The notes under the pieces were generated by a model that saw nothing but the letters and a program-made list of their open reading frames with translations, was not told the DNA's origin and did no database searches. The translations under genes and the position numbers were made by a program. A DNA stretch of 15,524 bases from Kangiellaceae bacterium (GTDB lineage Bacteria > Pseudomonadota > Gammaproteobacteria > Enterobacterales > Kangiellaceae): positions 1 through 15,524 of the forward strand of contig JASBTO010000087.1 of assembly GCA_030148365.1 (NCBI GenBank), in the 5' to 3' direction. Shown here piece by piece: positions 6,989-14,644 of the stretch (position 1 is the stretch's first letter; each line of letters starts with the position of its first letter).

Positions 6989-7605
6989 TGAGTGATCCCC
7001 TACCCATCCGTGTCCTCCTGGCGGAAGATCAGGGTCTGGTGCTCGGCGCCCTCAGCGCCTTGCTGCGCCTGGAAGCGGATCTCGACATCGTCGGCTGTGC
7101 CGTTAACGGGCTTGAGGCCTTGAAGCTTCTGGAAGAAGCGCCTGTCGACATCGTTGTTACCGATATTGAAATGCCGGAAATGTCGGGACTGGAACTCGCC
7201 CGGGCTATCCGCGAGCGTCATCCGGACACCCGGGTCATGGTCGTCACCACCTTTGCCCGCTCCGGTTATCTCAAGCGCGCCATGGATGCGGGGGTCAAAG
7301 GCTACCTGCTGAAAGATTCACCGGCCTCCGAACTTGCCGACGCGGTCAGGCGCGTGTACCGGGGCGAAACCCTGGTCGCTCCCGAATTACTGACCGAAGC
7401 CTGGCGATCCGTTGACCCCCTGACCGAACGGGAGCGTCAGGTTCTGAAACTGGCCGCTGAAGGTCAAACCAGCGACGCCATCGCCGCCAGTTTGCACCTT
7501 TCTGCCGGCACGGTGCGCAATTACCTATCCGAGGCGAGCAGCAAACTGGGTGCCAGTAACCGCATCGAAGCCGCGAGGATCGCCCGTCAGAACGGCTGGC
7601 TCTGA
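6988..7605 (+). CDS. DesR/NarL-type response regulator
   Basis: The 205-residue product has a receiver domain (about 6-122) and a LuxR-type helix-turn-helix (about 144-200). Receiver residues are the acidic pair Glu13-Asp14, phosphoacceptor Asp59 in VTDIEMPEMSG, Thr87 and Lys109. The DNA-binding part carries LTERERQVLKLAAEG and the recognition helix stretch GTVRNYLSEA, the DesR-like form. It overlaps the kinase gene by one base and ends the operon, so it most likely controls the exporter and hydrolase genes. The TGACA palindrome cluster at 2214-2241 is the best candidate site in view. No intrinsic terminator follows; an imperfect hairpin just past the stop lacks a T-run. Confidence 0.94.
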   Translation: MSDPLPIRVLLAEDQGLVLGALSALLRLEADLDIVGCAVNGLEALKLLEEAPVDIVVTDIEMPEMSGLELARAIRERHPDTRVMVVTTFARSGYLKRAMDAGVKGYLLKDSPASELADAVRRVYRGETLVAPELLTEAWRSVDPLTERERQVLKLAAEGQTSDAIAASLHLSAGTVRNYLSEASSKLGASNRIEAARIARQNGWL

Positions 7606-7648
7606 ACCCGCCGGGAATTTTCACTGTTCCGGCCAGCCCGGTGGATTG

Positions 7649-7677
7649 TTGCGCTCCCCGGCGCGTCTGTGTAGTCT
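7649..7677 (+). promoter_or_regulatory. Weak promoter candidate for the diguanylate cyclase
   Basis: TTGCGC (7649-7654), 17 bases, then TAGTCT (7672-7677) is a weak sigma70-like match in the 141-base gap before the cyclase gene. The predicted transcript would carry a leader of about 60 bases that includes the hairpin at 7695-7713. Confidence 0.25.
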
Positions 7678-7694
7678 CGGAAACTAGCGGGCAA

Positions 7695-7713
7695 TCCGGA
7701 CAAAAAGTCCGGA
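7695..7713 (+). repeat. Perfect hairpin in the cyclase leader
   Basis: TCCGGAC and GTCCGGA form a perfect 7-base-pair stem around an AAAAA loop, 33 bases before the cyclase ATG. No T-run follows on either strand, so it is not a normal terminator. It could be a leader structure or an operator. Confidence 0.6.
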
Positions 7714-7746
7714 AACCCGGAAAAATAATCAGAAACAGCAAACCCG

Positions 7747-9399
7747 ATGAGTAAAAACCAGTACTGGAGTCACCAGAAGCGAGCCCAACTGCTGTCAAAG
7801 CGCAGTTATCGGCTATTTTACTTTGCCTGGACCCTGCTCAGTCTCGCCGCTCTCGCTTTCGTCTACTCCCACAGCGTCGATCAAACCCGTGAGCGCTTCG
7901 ACGATTATTTCGCCAACCTTTACAGCCATGTCGGCACCCGTATTTCCAGTGTGGAAACCTTTGCCAATGGCCTGACGGTTTTTATCGAGCAAGCCGGCAA
8001 CATCGAACACGAGACTATCCATCATTTTACCCAGCGGTTTCTTGAGCATGTCGACACTATTTATTACGTGCAGATAGCCCGCCGGATCAGCCGCGACCAG
8101 GCTGCAGATTTTGATATTCCCAATCCACACCGGCCCGAAAATGCCTATCGTCCGATCCGCACCTTCAATAATGACAGGAACAAGTGGAGCCGGCACCTGA
8201 CCGATAAAAACTGGTATTTCCCCATCGTCATTGCCGAAACCCGGCGCGAGGAGCCTGTTTTTGTCTATGGATACGACATTACCTCACCGGCCAAGGTGGC
8301 TGGCGTTCTGGAACGACTGTCGGTCGATCAGACCGTCGCCATTACCCCACAGGTCAAGTTGCGCGAGCTGGCCCACGCCAACCTTGTCTATATTCCGCTG
8401 TTCCTCAAGGAGCGGCCGGAGCTGTGGAACTACAAGGACGCCGACGCCATTCTTATGCTGATCATTGACGCCCGTGATGTCGTGCCCAGCCATCTGCAAT
8501 CGAGTGAAAAATACAGTTTCGTCCTGCAGCCCGCCGGTCCGTCTGCAGAAGTCGTGTCGGAATTTACCGCTGAACGGGCCACCTGGCTAACCCGACTCCT
8601 GTTTCCCGAATTGAAGATGTCCCGTCTAATCGACAATCGCTTTTTCCCGATGACGCTCTCCATTAGCCGGCAGATCACTTTGCTCGATATCAATCTGGCC
8701 GGTTGCCTGTTGGTGCTGCTCCTGTCGAGGCTCGGTTACTATCTGATGCGCCAGTCGGAAAAGGCGCATATCGCCGTTGAACAGGTGCGCAAGTCCGCCG
8801 CCCAGGACTGGCATAAGCAGGCCCATTACGACAGCCTCACCCACATCCCCAACCGTCATTTTCTTGAGCAGTTTTTTGAGCGTGCCGAAAACAATGAATC
8901 CCCGGATTACCGCTTCGGCCTGCTCTATGTTGATGTCGATAATTTCAAGAAGATTAATGACCAGCACGGCCATGTGGCCGGCGATCAGATACTCAAACTG
9001 ATTGCCAGCTGCCTGAAAAACAGTATACGGGCTTCGGATCTGGTCGCCCGGGTGGGAGGCGACGAATTTGTGGTGGTTATTACCGGGCTGAATGGCGCAT
9101 CTGCCCTGAGTCACATCCGCCGGGATATTCTTTCCCAACTGGAAGCCTTGAAGTCCCGGCCGGACATGCCCGGCAGCGACCAGATCAGTGTCAGTATCGG
9201 CAGCGCCACATCACCGGAAGATGGCGTCGATCTGGAAAGTTTGATGGCCGCCGCCGACCAGGAAATGTACCGTGACAAGGACGGTCGGCGACGACACGCT
9301 GAAAATATTTCATCTTCACCCGATCAGCAGGCGGCCTCCCGGGTCACCGACATCGGCACGCCGCGGGTCCGCTCCGGCAAGACCAAAAAGGACACCTGA
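7747..9399 (+). CDS. CHASE-GGDEF diguanylate cyclase
   Basis: This 550-residue membrane protein should make cyclic di-GMP from two GTP. It has a membrane segment at about 22-42, a periplasmic region (about 43-308) and a second membrane segment at about 310-332. The periplasmic region carries a CHASE-like signature EEPVFVYGYDITSPAKVAGVLERL (residues 168-191). A linker and the GGDEF domain (about 356-515) follow. The active motif GGDEF (437-441) is intact. RxxD (Arg428-Asp431) lies exactly five residues before it, so product feedback inhibition is expected. DVDNFKKINDQHGH (396-409) also matches active cyclases. There is no EAL domain. The last 35 or so residues are a polar, Lys/Arg-rich tail with no recognised domain. 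The ATG lacks an obvious Shine-Dalgarno site, but no better start precedes the first membrane segment. The periplasmic ligand is unknown. Confidence 0.92.
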   Translation: MSKNQYWSHQKRAQLLSKRSYRLFYFAWTLLSLAALAFVYSHSVDQTRERFDDYFANLYSHVGTRISSVETFANGLTVFIEQAGNIEHETIHHFTQRFLEHVDTIYYVQIARRISRDQAADFDIPNPHRPENAYRPIRTFNNDRNKWSRHLTDKNWYFPIVIAETRREEPVFVYGYDITSPAKVAGVLERLSVDQTVAITPQVKLRELAHANLVYIPLFLKERPELWNYKDADAILMLIIDARDVVPSHLQSSEKYSFVLQPAGPSAEVVSEFTAERATWLTRLLFPELKMSRLIDNRFFPMTLSISRQITLLDINLAGCLLVLLLSRLGYYLMRQSEKAHIAVEQVRKSAAQDWHKQAHYDSLTHIPNRHFLEQFFERAENNESPDYRFGLLYVDVDNFKKINDQHGHVAGDQILKLIASCLKNSIRASDLVARVGGDEFVVVITGLNGASALSHIRRDILSQLEALKSRPDMPGSDQISVSIGSATSPEDGVDLESLMAAADQEMYRDKDGRRRHAENISSSPDQQAASRVTDIGTPRVRSGKTKKDT

Positions 9400-9434
9400 C
9401 CAGCCCGATTGCCAGCGAGTGAAGCGCTTGCGGC

Positions 9435-9659
9435 TCAGTAGTGTGGCGGTATCTCATCCGCCGGATCCCGGTGCTCTTCCGGATCGGCCGGCGCAATGTC
9501 CTTGACCTTTTCCAGCAACTCGGTAACCCGCTTCTCCAGCCGGTAAAGCGTTTTGTCCTGCCGGACAATGACGCCATTCAACTCCTCGATAGAGTCTTCC
9601 TGGAACGCCAGTTTTGTCTGAAGTTCGATAACCAGTTGCTCCAGTTCGGAGGCATTCAT
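9435..9659 (-). CDS. slyX: SlyX family protein
   Basis: The 74-residue product is almost wholly a predicted coiled coil (about 4-55), with the IEELN and Q-rich heptads of SlyX and the hallmark C-terminus PPHY. SlyX is widespread in proteobacteria; its biochemical role is not established. The frame is open up to 9875, but that would read through the promoter and start of the divergent acetyltransferase gene. The ATG at 9659 has AGGAG about 6 bases upstream, which fixes the start. It converges with the cyclase gene, with 35 bases between the stops. Confidence 0.88.
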   Translation of the reverse strand: MNASELEQLVIELQTKLAFQEDSIEELNGVIVRQDKTLYRLEKRVTELLEKVKDIAPADPEEHRDPADEIPPHY

Positions 9660-9730
9660 GACCACTCCTGCCCGCTTGCTTTGAAAAACAGGCAGTCTAC
9701 ACCAGCGTGCCCGCCGAACCCTACCGGTAA

Positions 9731-9760
9731 TTGTCCCCGGGCCAAAAATTGCACTAGAAT
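9731..9760 (+). promoter_or_regulatory. Sigma70-like promoter for the acetyltransferase gene
   Basis: TTGTCC (9731-9736), an 18-base spacer and TAGAAT (9755-9760) form a good promoter. It lies in the gap between divergent slyX and the acetyltransferase gene, with a predicted start near 9767 and a leader of about 28 bases. Confidence 0.6.
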
Positions 9761-9794
9761 CGGTAAGGTCGGCAACACGGACAGGGAAGGCCCC

Positions 9795-10601
9795 ATGGAC
9801 GAGCGTATTGAATGGATTGAAGAGCGCGCCTTGCAAGCGCTTCATGACAGTGCTCCGCCTGATCTGCGTCAGCAACTGGGTTTACGGCTGGAGCGGGTCG
9901 GTCCGGTGACGGTTTCCGTGTGTGCCCGTGAACCCCGCAATATCCTGCTGAACCGGACCCTGGGTCTGTCCGCCGCATCCCCTTCCCAGCCTGGAGTCTT
10001 ACAAAAAATCCTCGACATCTACCGGCAAGCCCGTGTTGAACGATTTTTCATCCCCGTCACTCCGGGTCCGGAAATCGGCGCTATCGGTAGCGAGATGCGT
10101 GCCGCGGGACTGGAGCCGGCCCGAGGCTGGACGAAATTTACCCGTGACAGCCACCCTGCCAAAGGCCCGACAAGCTCGCTGAACGTGGTCCGGGCCGGCA
10201 CCGGACAGGCTGCGGACTTTGCTGCCATTGCCGGGCACGGATTTGATTTCCACGACGCCGAGCTCCTGCTTGCCACCCTCGTCAGCCATCCGAACTGGCA
10301 TCTGTTTCTGAGTATGGATGAGGATCTCGTGATCGGCACCGGCGCGCTTTATATCGAAAGTGAAATCGCCTGGTTTGATTTTGGTGCGACCTGGCCCGAG
10401 CACCGATCCCGCGGCAGTCAGACGGCTTTACTTTGCCACCGGATCAACTATGCCATCGGCCAGGGTTGCGAATTTTTGGTGACCGCCACGGGAGAAGCCG
10501 TTCCGGACGATCCCCAACATTCCTTCAACAACATTTTACGGGCCGGTTTCTCTCCGGCCTACAAACGACCGAATTGGCAACCGGTCGGGAGCAACCACTG
10601 A
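9795..10601 (+). CDS. GNAT-like N-acetyltransferase
   Basis: The 268-residue product looks like a GNAT-fold protein. The C-terminal half (about 128-262) has the usual order: a beta strand with GTGALYIE (181-188) and DFGATWPEHRSRGSQTALLCHRINYA (195-220). In the latter, HRSRGSQ takes the place of the acetyl-CoA-binding RxxGxG/A loop. FNNILRAGFSPAYKRPNW (244-261) closes the domain. The N-terminal part, with the KILDIYRQARVERFFIPVTP stretch (71-90), resembles a second, degenerate GNAT half found in two-domain members. The loop is not a textbook match, so activity is less certain than the fold. The substrate cannot be told. The frame runs upstream to 9441 opposite slyX, but the ATG at 9795 has GGGAAGG 4 bases before it and a promoter at the right distance. 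Confidence 0.75.
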   Translation: MDERIEWIEERALQALHDSAPPDLRQQLGLRLERVGPVTVSVCAREPRNILLNRTLGLSAASPSQPGVLQKILDIYRQARVERFFIPVTPGPEIGAIGSEMRAAGLEPARGWTKFTRDSHPAKGPTSSLNVVRAGTGQAADFAAIAGHGFDFHDAELLLATLVSHPNWHLFLSMDEDLVIGTGALYIESEIAWFDFGATWPEHRSRGSQTALLCHRINYAIGQGCEFLVTATGEAVPDDPQHSFNNILRAGFSPAYKRPNWQPVGSNH

Positions 10602-10606
10602 TGTTC

Positions 10607-10636
10607 CTGACAATAAGTTTTCAAATTCGCTAGAAT
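10607..10636 (+). promoter_or_regulatory. Sigma70-like promoter for the PLD lipoprotein gene
   Basis: CTGACA (10607-10612), an 18-base spacer and TAGAAT (10631-10636) form a good promoter just after the acetyltransferase stop. The predicted start near 10643 rules out the ATG at 10635, which lies within the -10 box, and supports the ATG at 10683. Confidence 0.6.
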
Positions 10637-10682
10637 GCCAAGCAGAAACACAGGGATTGCGGCCAGGGAGATAATAATTCGA

Positions 10683-12209
10683 ATGAAGCTTTTATTGACA
10701 GTCATAATGCTCTCGCTCGGGCCGGTTGGCTGTGCGGCTTTACCCGAAAACCTCATGCAAACGCCCTCCTACGCGATAGACCCGCCCAAAGGTTCCGTGG
10801 CCGGGCAGTATTTCGCCGCTGAAATCCTCGCTCATCGCGGCCAGTCCGGTCACGTGCTGGTCCCCGACGGCCAGGAAGCCTTCATGGTCCGCAATGCCAT
10901 GGCCGGCATGGCAGAGAAATCCCTCGATATCCAGTACTACTTGTGGGAGACCGACACCACCGGTTTGCTCCTGATCCAGCAATTGGTGGAAGCCGCGGAT
11001 CGCGGCGTTCGTGTCCGATTGTTGCTGGACGACATTCATACCGAAGGTCAGGATTTTGCCATCGCCAGTCTTGACGTTCATCCCCGGATCGAAATCCGCC
11101 TGTTCAACCCCTTTGCTTCCCGGGCCATCCGGGCTGTGGACTATCTCACCGATTTGTCGCGAATAAACCACCGCATGCACAACAAGGTGTTTCTGATGGA
11201 CAACACGGTTTCCGTTCTCGGGGGACGGAATATCAGTGATCATTATTTCGGTATGAACGAGGACTCCAATTTCCGGGATCTGGACATCATCTCCGTGGGC
11301 CCTAGCGTACAGAGGGTATCCGAAGCGTTTGATGAATATTGGAACAGCCGCCACGCCGTGCCGATCAAGGCACTGGTCGACGAAAACACCAACTATTCGG
11401 ATCTCGCCGAAATTCGCGACATTGTGTCGGAGCAAGTGGCCAAACTGGCCCGCAAGCTACCCTATAAACCCCGGGAAACTCGTGAACAGATGCAAGCCAG
11501 GTTTGACGATATCCAGAGCCGGCTGGTGTGGGCGCCGACCCGGGTTCTCCACGACCCCGTCGAAAAGGTCAATGGCGCCCGTTCAGTGTTCGCGGAAATC
11601 GGTGTCCAGTTGCTGCCAACCCTGGAAAAGGAATTTCTAATCGAGTCTTCTTACCTGATCCCGGGAAACCGGGGTACCGCGCAATTGATTAGCCTCGCGG
11701 AACGGGGCGTCGTGGTCAAAGCCCTGACCAACTCCCTGTCCTCGAATGACGTCATCGCCGCCCATGCCGGTTATGCCCGGTATCGCAAGAAGCTGCTTGA
11801 CGGCGGCGTGCAACTTTACGAGTTGCGGAGCGATGCCGATCTGCGCAGGGATCTGTCCGTTTTCGGTAGCAAGTCTCACGCCAGCCTGCATTCGAAGACC
11901 ATGGTTTTTGATCGCAAGAGTGTATTTATCGGCTCGGTAAATGTCGATCCCCGGTCCCGGATGCTGAACACGGAAATCGGGCTCTACATCACCAGTCCGA
12001 TCCTCGCGGAGCAGGTCGCCGCGCAAATGGAGGATGCCATTGCACCGCAGAACAGCTACAAGGTGAGTCTGGATGAAGATAATGACCTTGTCTGGATTTC
12101 CAGCCAGGACGGCGAAGTAGTCACAAATTCTCACGAGCCCCACACGTCCCTGTTAACCCGGATCATGAGCAAGCTGGTGCGGATCCTGCCAATCGAGAAA
12201 CACCTGTGA
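10683..12209 (+). CDS. Phospholipase D family lipoprotein (cardiolipin synthase-like)
   Basis: The 508-residue product has two HKD motifs: His166-Lys168-Asp173 (HNKVFLMD, followed by GGRN) and His403-Lys405-Asp410 (HSKTMVFD, followed by GSVN). This is the bilobed phospholipase D fold of cardiolipin synthases and related phosphatidyl transferases. IQYYLWETDTTG (83-94) and YWNSRHAVPI are also typical. The N-terminus MKLLLTVIMLSLGPVGC reads as a lipoprotein signal with Cys17 as the lipidated residue. Ala follows it, which favours outer-membrane sorting. The lipobox PVGC has an unusual Pro at -3. The start is set by the promoter position and by AGGGAG (10665-10670), although its 12-base spacing is long. 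A role in periplasmic phospholipid remodelling is inferred. It is a single-gene unit by spacing. Confidence 0.88.
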   Translation: MKLLLTVIMLSLGPVGCAALPENLMQTPSYAIDPPKGSVAGQYFAAEILAHRGQSGHVLVPDGQEAFMVRNAMAGMAEKSLDIQYYLWETDTTGLLLIQQLVEAADRGVRVRLLLDDIHTEGQDFAIASLDVHPRIEIRLFNPFASRAIRAVDYLTDLSRINHRMHNKVFLMDNTVSVLGGRNISDHYFGMNEDSNFRDLDIISVGPSVQRVSEAFDEYWNSRHAVPIKALVDENTNYSDLAEIRDIVSEQVAKLARKLPYKPRETREQMQARFDDIQSRLVWAPTRVLHDPVEKVNGARSVFAEIGVQLLPTLEKEFLIESSYLIPGNRGTAQLISLAERGVVVKALTNSLSSNDVIAAHAGYARYRKKLLDGGVQLYELRSDADLRRDLSVFGSKSHASLHSKTMVFDRKSVFIGSVNVDPRSRMLNTEIGLYITSPILAEQVAAQMEDAIAPQNSYKVSLDEDNDLVWISSQDGEVVTNSHEPHTSLLTRIMSKLVRILPIEKHL

Positions 12210-12271
12210 AGATTACATTCTGCAAAGACCGTTCACCGGGCTGAAGCCATCCTCGGGGACCGGTCAATTAT

Positions 12272-12292
12272 CCCGGGCGTTTCATACCCGGG
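12272..12292 (+). repeat. CCCGGG inverted repeat beside the ribosome site
   Basis: CCCGGG (12272-12277) pairs perfectly with CCCGGG (12287-12292) around a 9-base loop. The stem runs into the Shine-Dalgarno run (12291-12297) of the hydrolase-OsmC gene, so folding could limit ribosome access. Function is inferred. The rest of the 93-base gap (12210-12302) shows no clear promoter or terminator. Confidence 0.4.
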
Positions 12293-12302
12293 GGAGGTCC
12301 AT

Positions 12303-13526
12303 GTGATTGAGAGTATCCACTTTGAGAACCGCAACCATGAGTCCCTCGCGGGGGTCATCCATTTTCCTGATGCCGGCGCTCCTCATGCCTTTGCAATCTT
12401 TGCCCATTGCTTTACCTGCACCAAAAACCTGAAGGCGGGCGTCAATATTGCCAATGCCATGGCCGCCAGCGGCATAGCGGTACTGCGCTTCGATTTCACC
12501 GGACTGGGTGAAAGCGAGGGCGATTTTTCCGAGACCCACTTCTCCAGCAATATCGAAGATCTAATCGATGCCGCCCAATATCTGGAGCGGGAGCACGAAG
12601 CGCCGGCGATTCTGGTGGGCCATTCGCTCGGCGGAACGGCCGTGCTGGCCGCCGCCCGGGACATACCCTCTTCCGTGGCCGTCGCGACCATCGGCTCCCC
12701 GGCCAACGCCGCTCATATCCTGCATATGCTGGAAGAAAACCTCGACCATATCCGCGAACAGGGCGAGGCGGAAGTGGACCTCGGCGGACGGCCGTTCCGG
12801 ATCAAGAAGACCTTTATTGATGACATCAACTCCCAATCCGTACAAGAGTGTATTGCCGGCCTGCGCAAGGCGCTGCTGGTCATGCACTCGCCCCTTGATG
12901 CAACCGTGTCGATAGACGAAGCCGCCAATATATTTACCACCGCCAAACACCCGAAAAGTTTTGTCAGCCTCGACGATGCCGATCATCTGCTGTCCCGTCA
13001 GCGGGATTCCCGTTATGCCGGTCAGGTACTGGCCGCCTGGGCCAATCGGTATCTGGATTTGCCGGAAACGCAGCAGGACTATCCGCCCCACCGGTCGAAA
13101 GCCGTCGTCGTTTCAGCCCGGAAACAGGATCAGTTTCTGTCCTATATCAACGCCGATGGCCATCCGCTGCTCGCGGATGAGCCGGCATCCTATGGGGGCA
13201 CCGACAAAGGACCTTCTCCTTACGACTATCTCTCGGCCGCCCTTGGCACCTGTACGGCGATGACCCTGAACATGTACGCGAGGCGCAAGAAAATCCCCCT
13301 CGACGGGGTAACGGTGGCAACCCGGCACAACAAGATCCACGCGGAGGATTGTGAAGACTGCAGCAGCAAGGCGGGCAAGATCGATCAGTTTGACCGGGCT
13401 ATCCAGCTGCAAGGCGATCTGTCAGATGAGCAACGCCGGAAATTACTGGACATTGCCGACCGCTGTCCGGTCCACAAGACCTTGCACAACGAAGTGGATA
13501 TCAAGACCCGGCTCGATGACCAGTAA
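12303..13526 (+). CDS. Bifunctional alpha/beta hydrolase-OsmC family protein
   Basis: The 407-residue product is a two-domain fusion. Residues about 5-252 are an alpha/beta hydrolase with nucleophile Ser108 in GHSLGG, acid Asp199 in HSPLDATVS and His228 in DADHLL. Residues about 265-403 are an OsmC/Ohr-type thiol peroxidase domain with Cys317 (ALGTCTAM) and Cys388 (DRCPVHKTL), the two conserved redox cysteines of that family. A further CEDC pair (350-353) lies between them. The fusion is a known architecture in proteobacteria; its substrate is not established. It is presumably cytoplasmic. Translation starts at GTG 12303, with GGGGAGG (12291-12297) 5 bases upstream. The ATG two bases earlier is followed at once by TGA and cannot be the start. 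It converges with the next gene, with only 5 bases between the stops. Confidence 0.9.
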   Translation: MIESIHFENRNHESLAGVIHFPDAGAPHAFAIFAHCFTCTKNLKAGVNIANAMAASGIAVLRFDFTGLGESEGDFSETHFSSNIEDLIDAAQYLEREHEAPAILVGHSLGGTAVLAAARDIPSSVAVATIGSPANAAHILHMLEENLDHIREQGEAEVDLGGRPFRIKKTFIDDINSQSVQECIAGLRKALLVMHSPLDATVSIDEAANIFTTAKHPKSFVSLDDADHLLSRQRDSRYAGQVLAAWANRYLDLPETQQDYPPHRSKAVVVSARKQDQFLSYINADGHPLLADEPASYGGTDKGPSPYDYLSAALGTCTAMTLNMYARRKKIPLDGVTVATRHNKIHAEDCEDCSSKAGKIDQFDRAIQLQGDLSDEQRRKLLDIADRCPVHKTLHNEVDIKTRLDDQ

Positions 13527-13531
13527 TCCGC

Positions 13532-14605
13532 TTAATCCTGTTCGCCATTGGCTCTTTCAATCTTGTCGGTGGCTTCCTCTTCTTCTTCCGCGCTGGACTC
13601 CGGCGCATCCTGATCGGCGCTGCCTTCCGGCTCGTAACTGAACTTCGCGTAAATGGGAAAGTGGTCAGAGCCGATGGAGGACAGCCGCTCCATCTTGATA
13701 ACCCGGATGTCCTCTGACACGAAGACATGATCCAGCGGCCAGCGCAAAAAGGGAATGCTGGCATGAAAAGTATTGAAGAAACCTCTGCCGACCCGTGGAT
13801 CAAGCAAACCACTGATGTCCCGGAACAATCGCGTGGTATCCGACCAGGCGACGTCATTGAGATCACCCGCCACCAGGGTGGCCTCGGCATTGCCTTTGAT
13901 TCGCCTGCCCACGGTCAGCAACTCTCCGTCGCGCTCGGTGGAGGTCTCGGCTTCGGTCGGACTTGGGGGCGGCGGATGCACGGCAAAGAATCTCAACCGA
14001 GTGCCATCCTTGAGCTCGACGCCGGTCTCGATGGAGGGATATTCGTTATCGATCAGATACTGGACTTCCGGCTTGATCAACTTGAAGCGGGAATACAGGT
14101 GCATGCCATAGAGGTTGTCCTGGGGCACTTTGACGACATGAGGGTATCGTGCCTCCAGTGACGACAGTGCCCGCTCCCACCAGCTATCGGATTCCAGCGT
14201 GATGATGATATCCGGATCCATGCGATCGATATGGGCCAGTAACTTGTCAGCGCCGCGGTTAGGCTGCAGTACGTTCGAGACCAGCAAGGCGATGCTGGAG
14301 TCCGATTGGTCGGCACGCTCGGCATATTTCACCGATTTCGGCGCCAGGGGCGTATAGGGAAAAATCCGGTAGCTCTGGTAGAGGACGACGCCGGCCAGGG
14401 CCAAAATCACCAGATGATGCCACCAGATCGTAGCATCCAGTTGCCAGGCTGAAATCGCCATGATGATGAGGGCCAGACTGGCGAACTGAAGGCGGGGAAA
14501 GTCGAACTGGCGGATCAGCCAGTGTTCGGTTTTCAGTAACGCCAGCAGCGTGCCGCCAACGGTAAACAGTGTCGCGCAGACTATTGCGATTTCAATGCCG
14601 GTCAC
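13532..14605 (-). CDS. Membrane-anchored endonuclease/exonuclease/phosphatase-fold protein
   Basis: The 357-residue product has three N-terminal hydrophobic segments (about 3-25, 38-54 and 62-78), then an EEP-fold domain (about 104-323). Active-site positions are present: Asn111 (LLVSNVL), Glu138 (ITLESD), His210 (FAVHPPPP), Asp248 and Asn250 (AGDLND), Asp292 (LDHVF) and the terminal Asp314-His315 (GSDHFPI). The layout resembles YafD-like proteins, which may hydrolyse phosphodiesters of nucleic acids or lipids. The catalytic domain probably faces the periplasm, but topology needs testing. After the domain comes a 30-residue acidic tail (325-357) with a run of Glu (340-344). The start is GTG at 14605, with AAGGG about 11 bases upstream; an ATG nearer to that site is out of frame. 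Confidence 0.85.
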   Translation of the reverse strand: MTGIEIAIVCATLFTVGGTLLALLKTEHWLIRQFDFPRLQFASLALIIMAISAWQLDATIWWHHLVILALAGVVLYQSYRIFPYTPLAPKSVKYAERADQSDSSIALLVSNVLQPNRGADKLLAHIDRMDPDIIITLESDSWWERALSSLEARYPHVVKVPQDNLYGMHLYSRFKLIKPEVQYLIDNEYPSIETGVELKDGTRLRFFAVHPPPPSPTEAETSTERDGELLTVGRRIKGNAEATLVAGDLNDVAWSDTTRLFRDISGLLDPRVGRGFFNTFHASIPFLRWPLDHVFVSEDIRVIKMERLSSIGSDHFPIYAKFSYEPEGSADQDAPESSAEEEEEATDKIERANGEQD

Positions 14606-14644
14606 TTGGCGTCATTCCCTTGTGCGGGCCCCATCATGGGCCTG

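Noticed and set aside
7608..7645. Imperfect GCCGGGAA/TTCCGGC hairpin after the response regulator as a terminator
   Set aside because: The stem has a bulge and no T-run follows, so termination is not supported.
7678..7746. c-di-GMP riboswitch before the diguanylate cyclase
   Set aside because: A short GCAAACC resemblance was noticed, but the rest of the conserved GEMM core and its paired stems are missing.
9441..9794. Upstream extension of the acetyltransferase frame
   Set aside because: It runs antisense through slyX, and a good promoter and ribosome site place the start at 9795.
10740..11435. 231-codon antisense frame in the PLD gene
   Set aside because: It covers the first HKD motif of a firmly identified gene and shows no ribosome site or family match.
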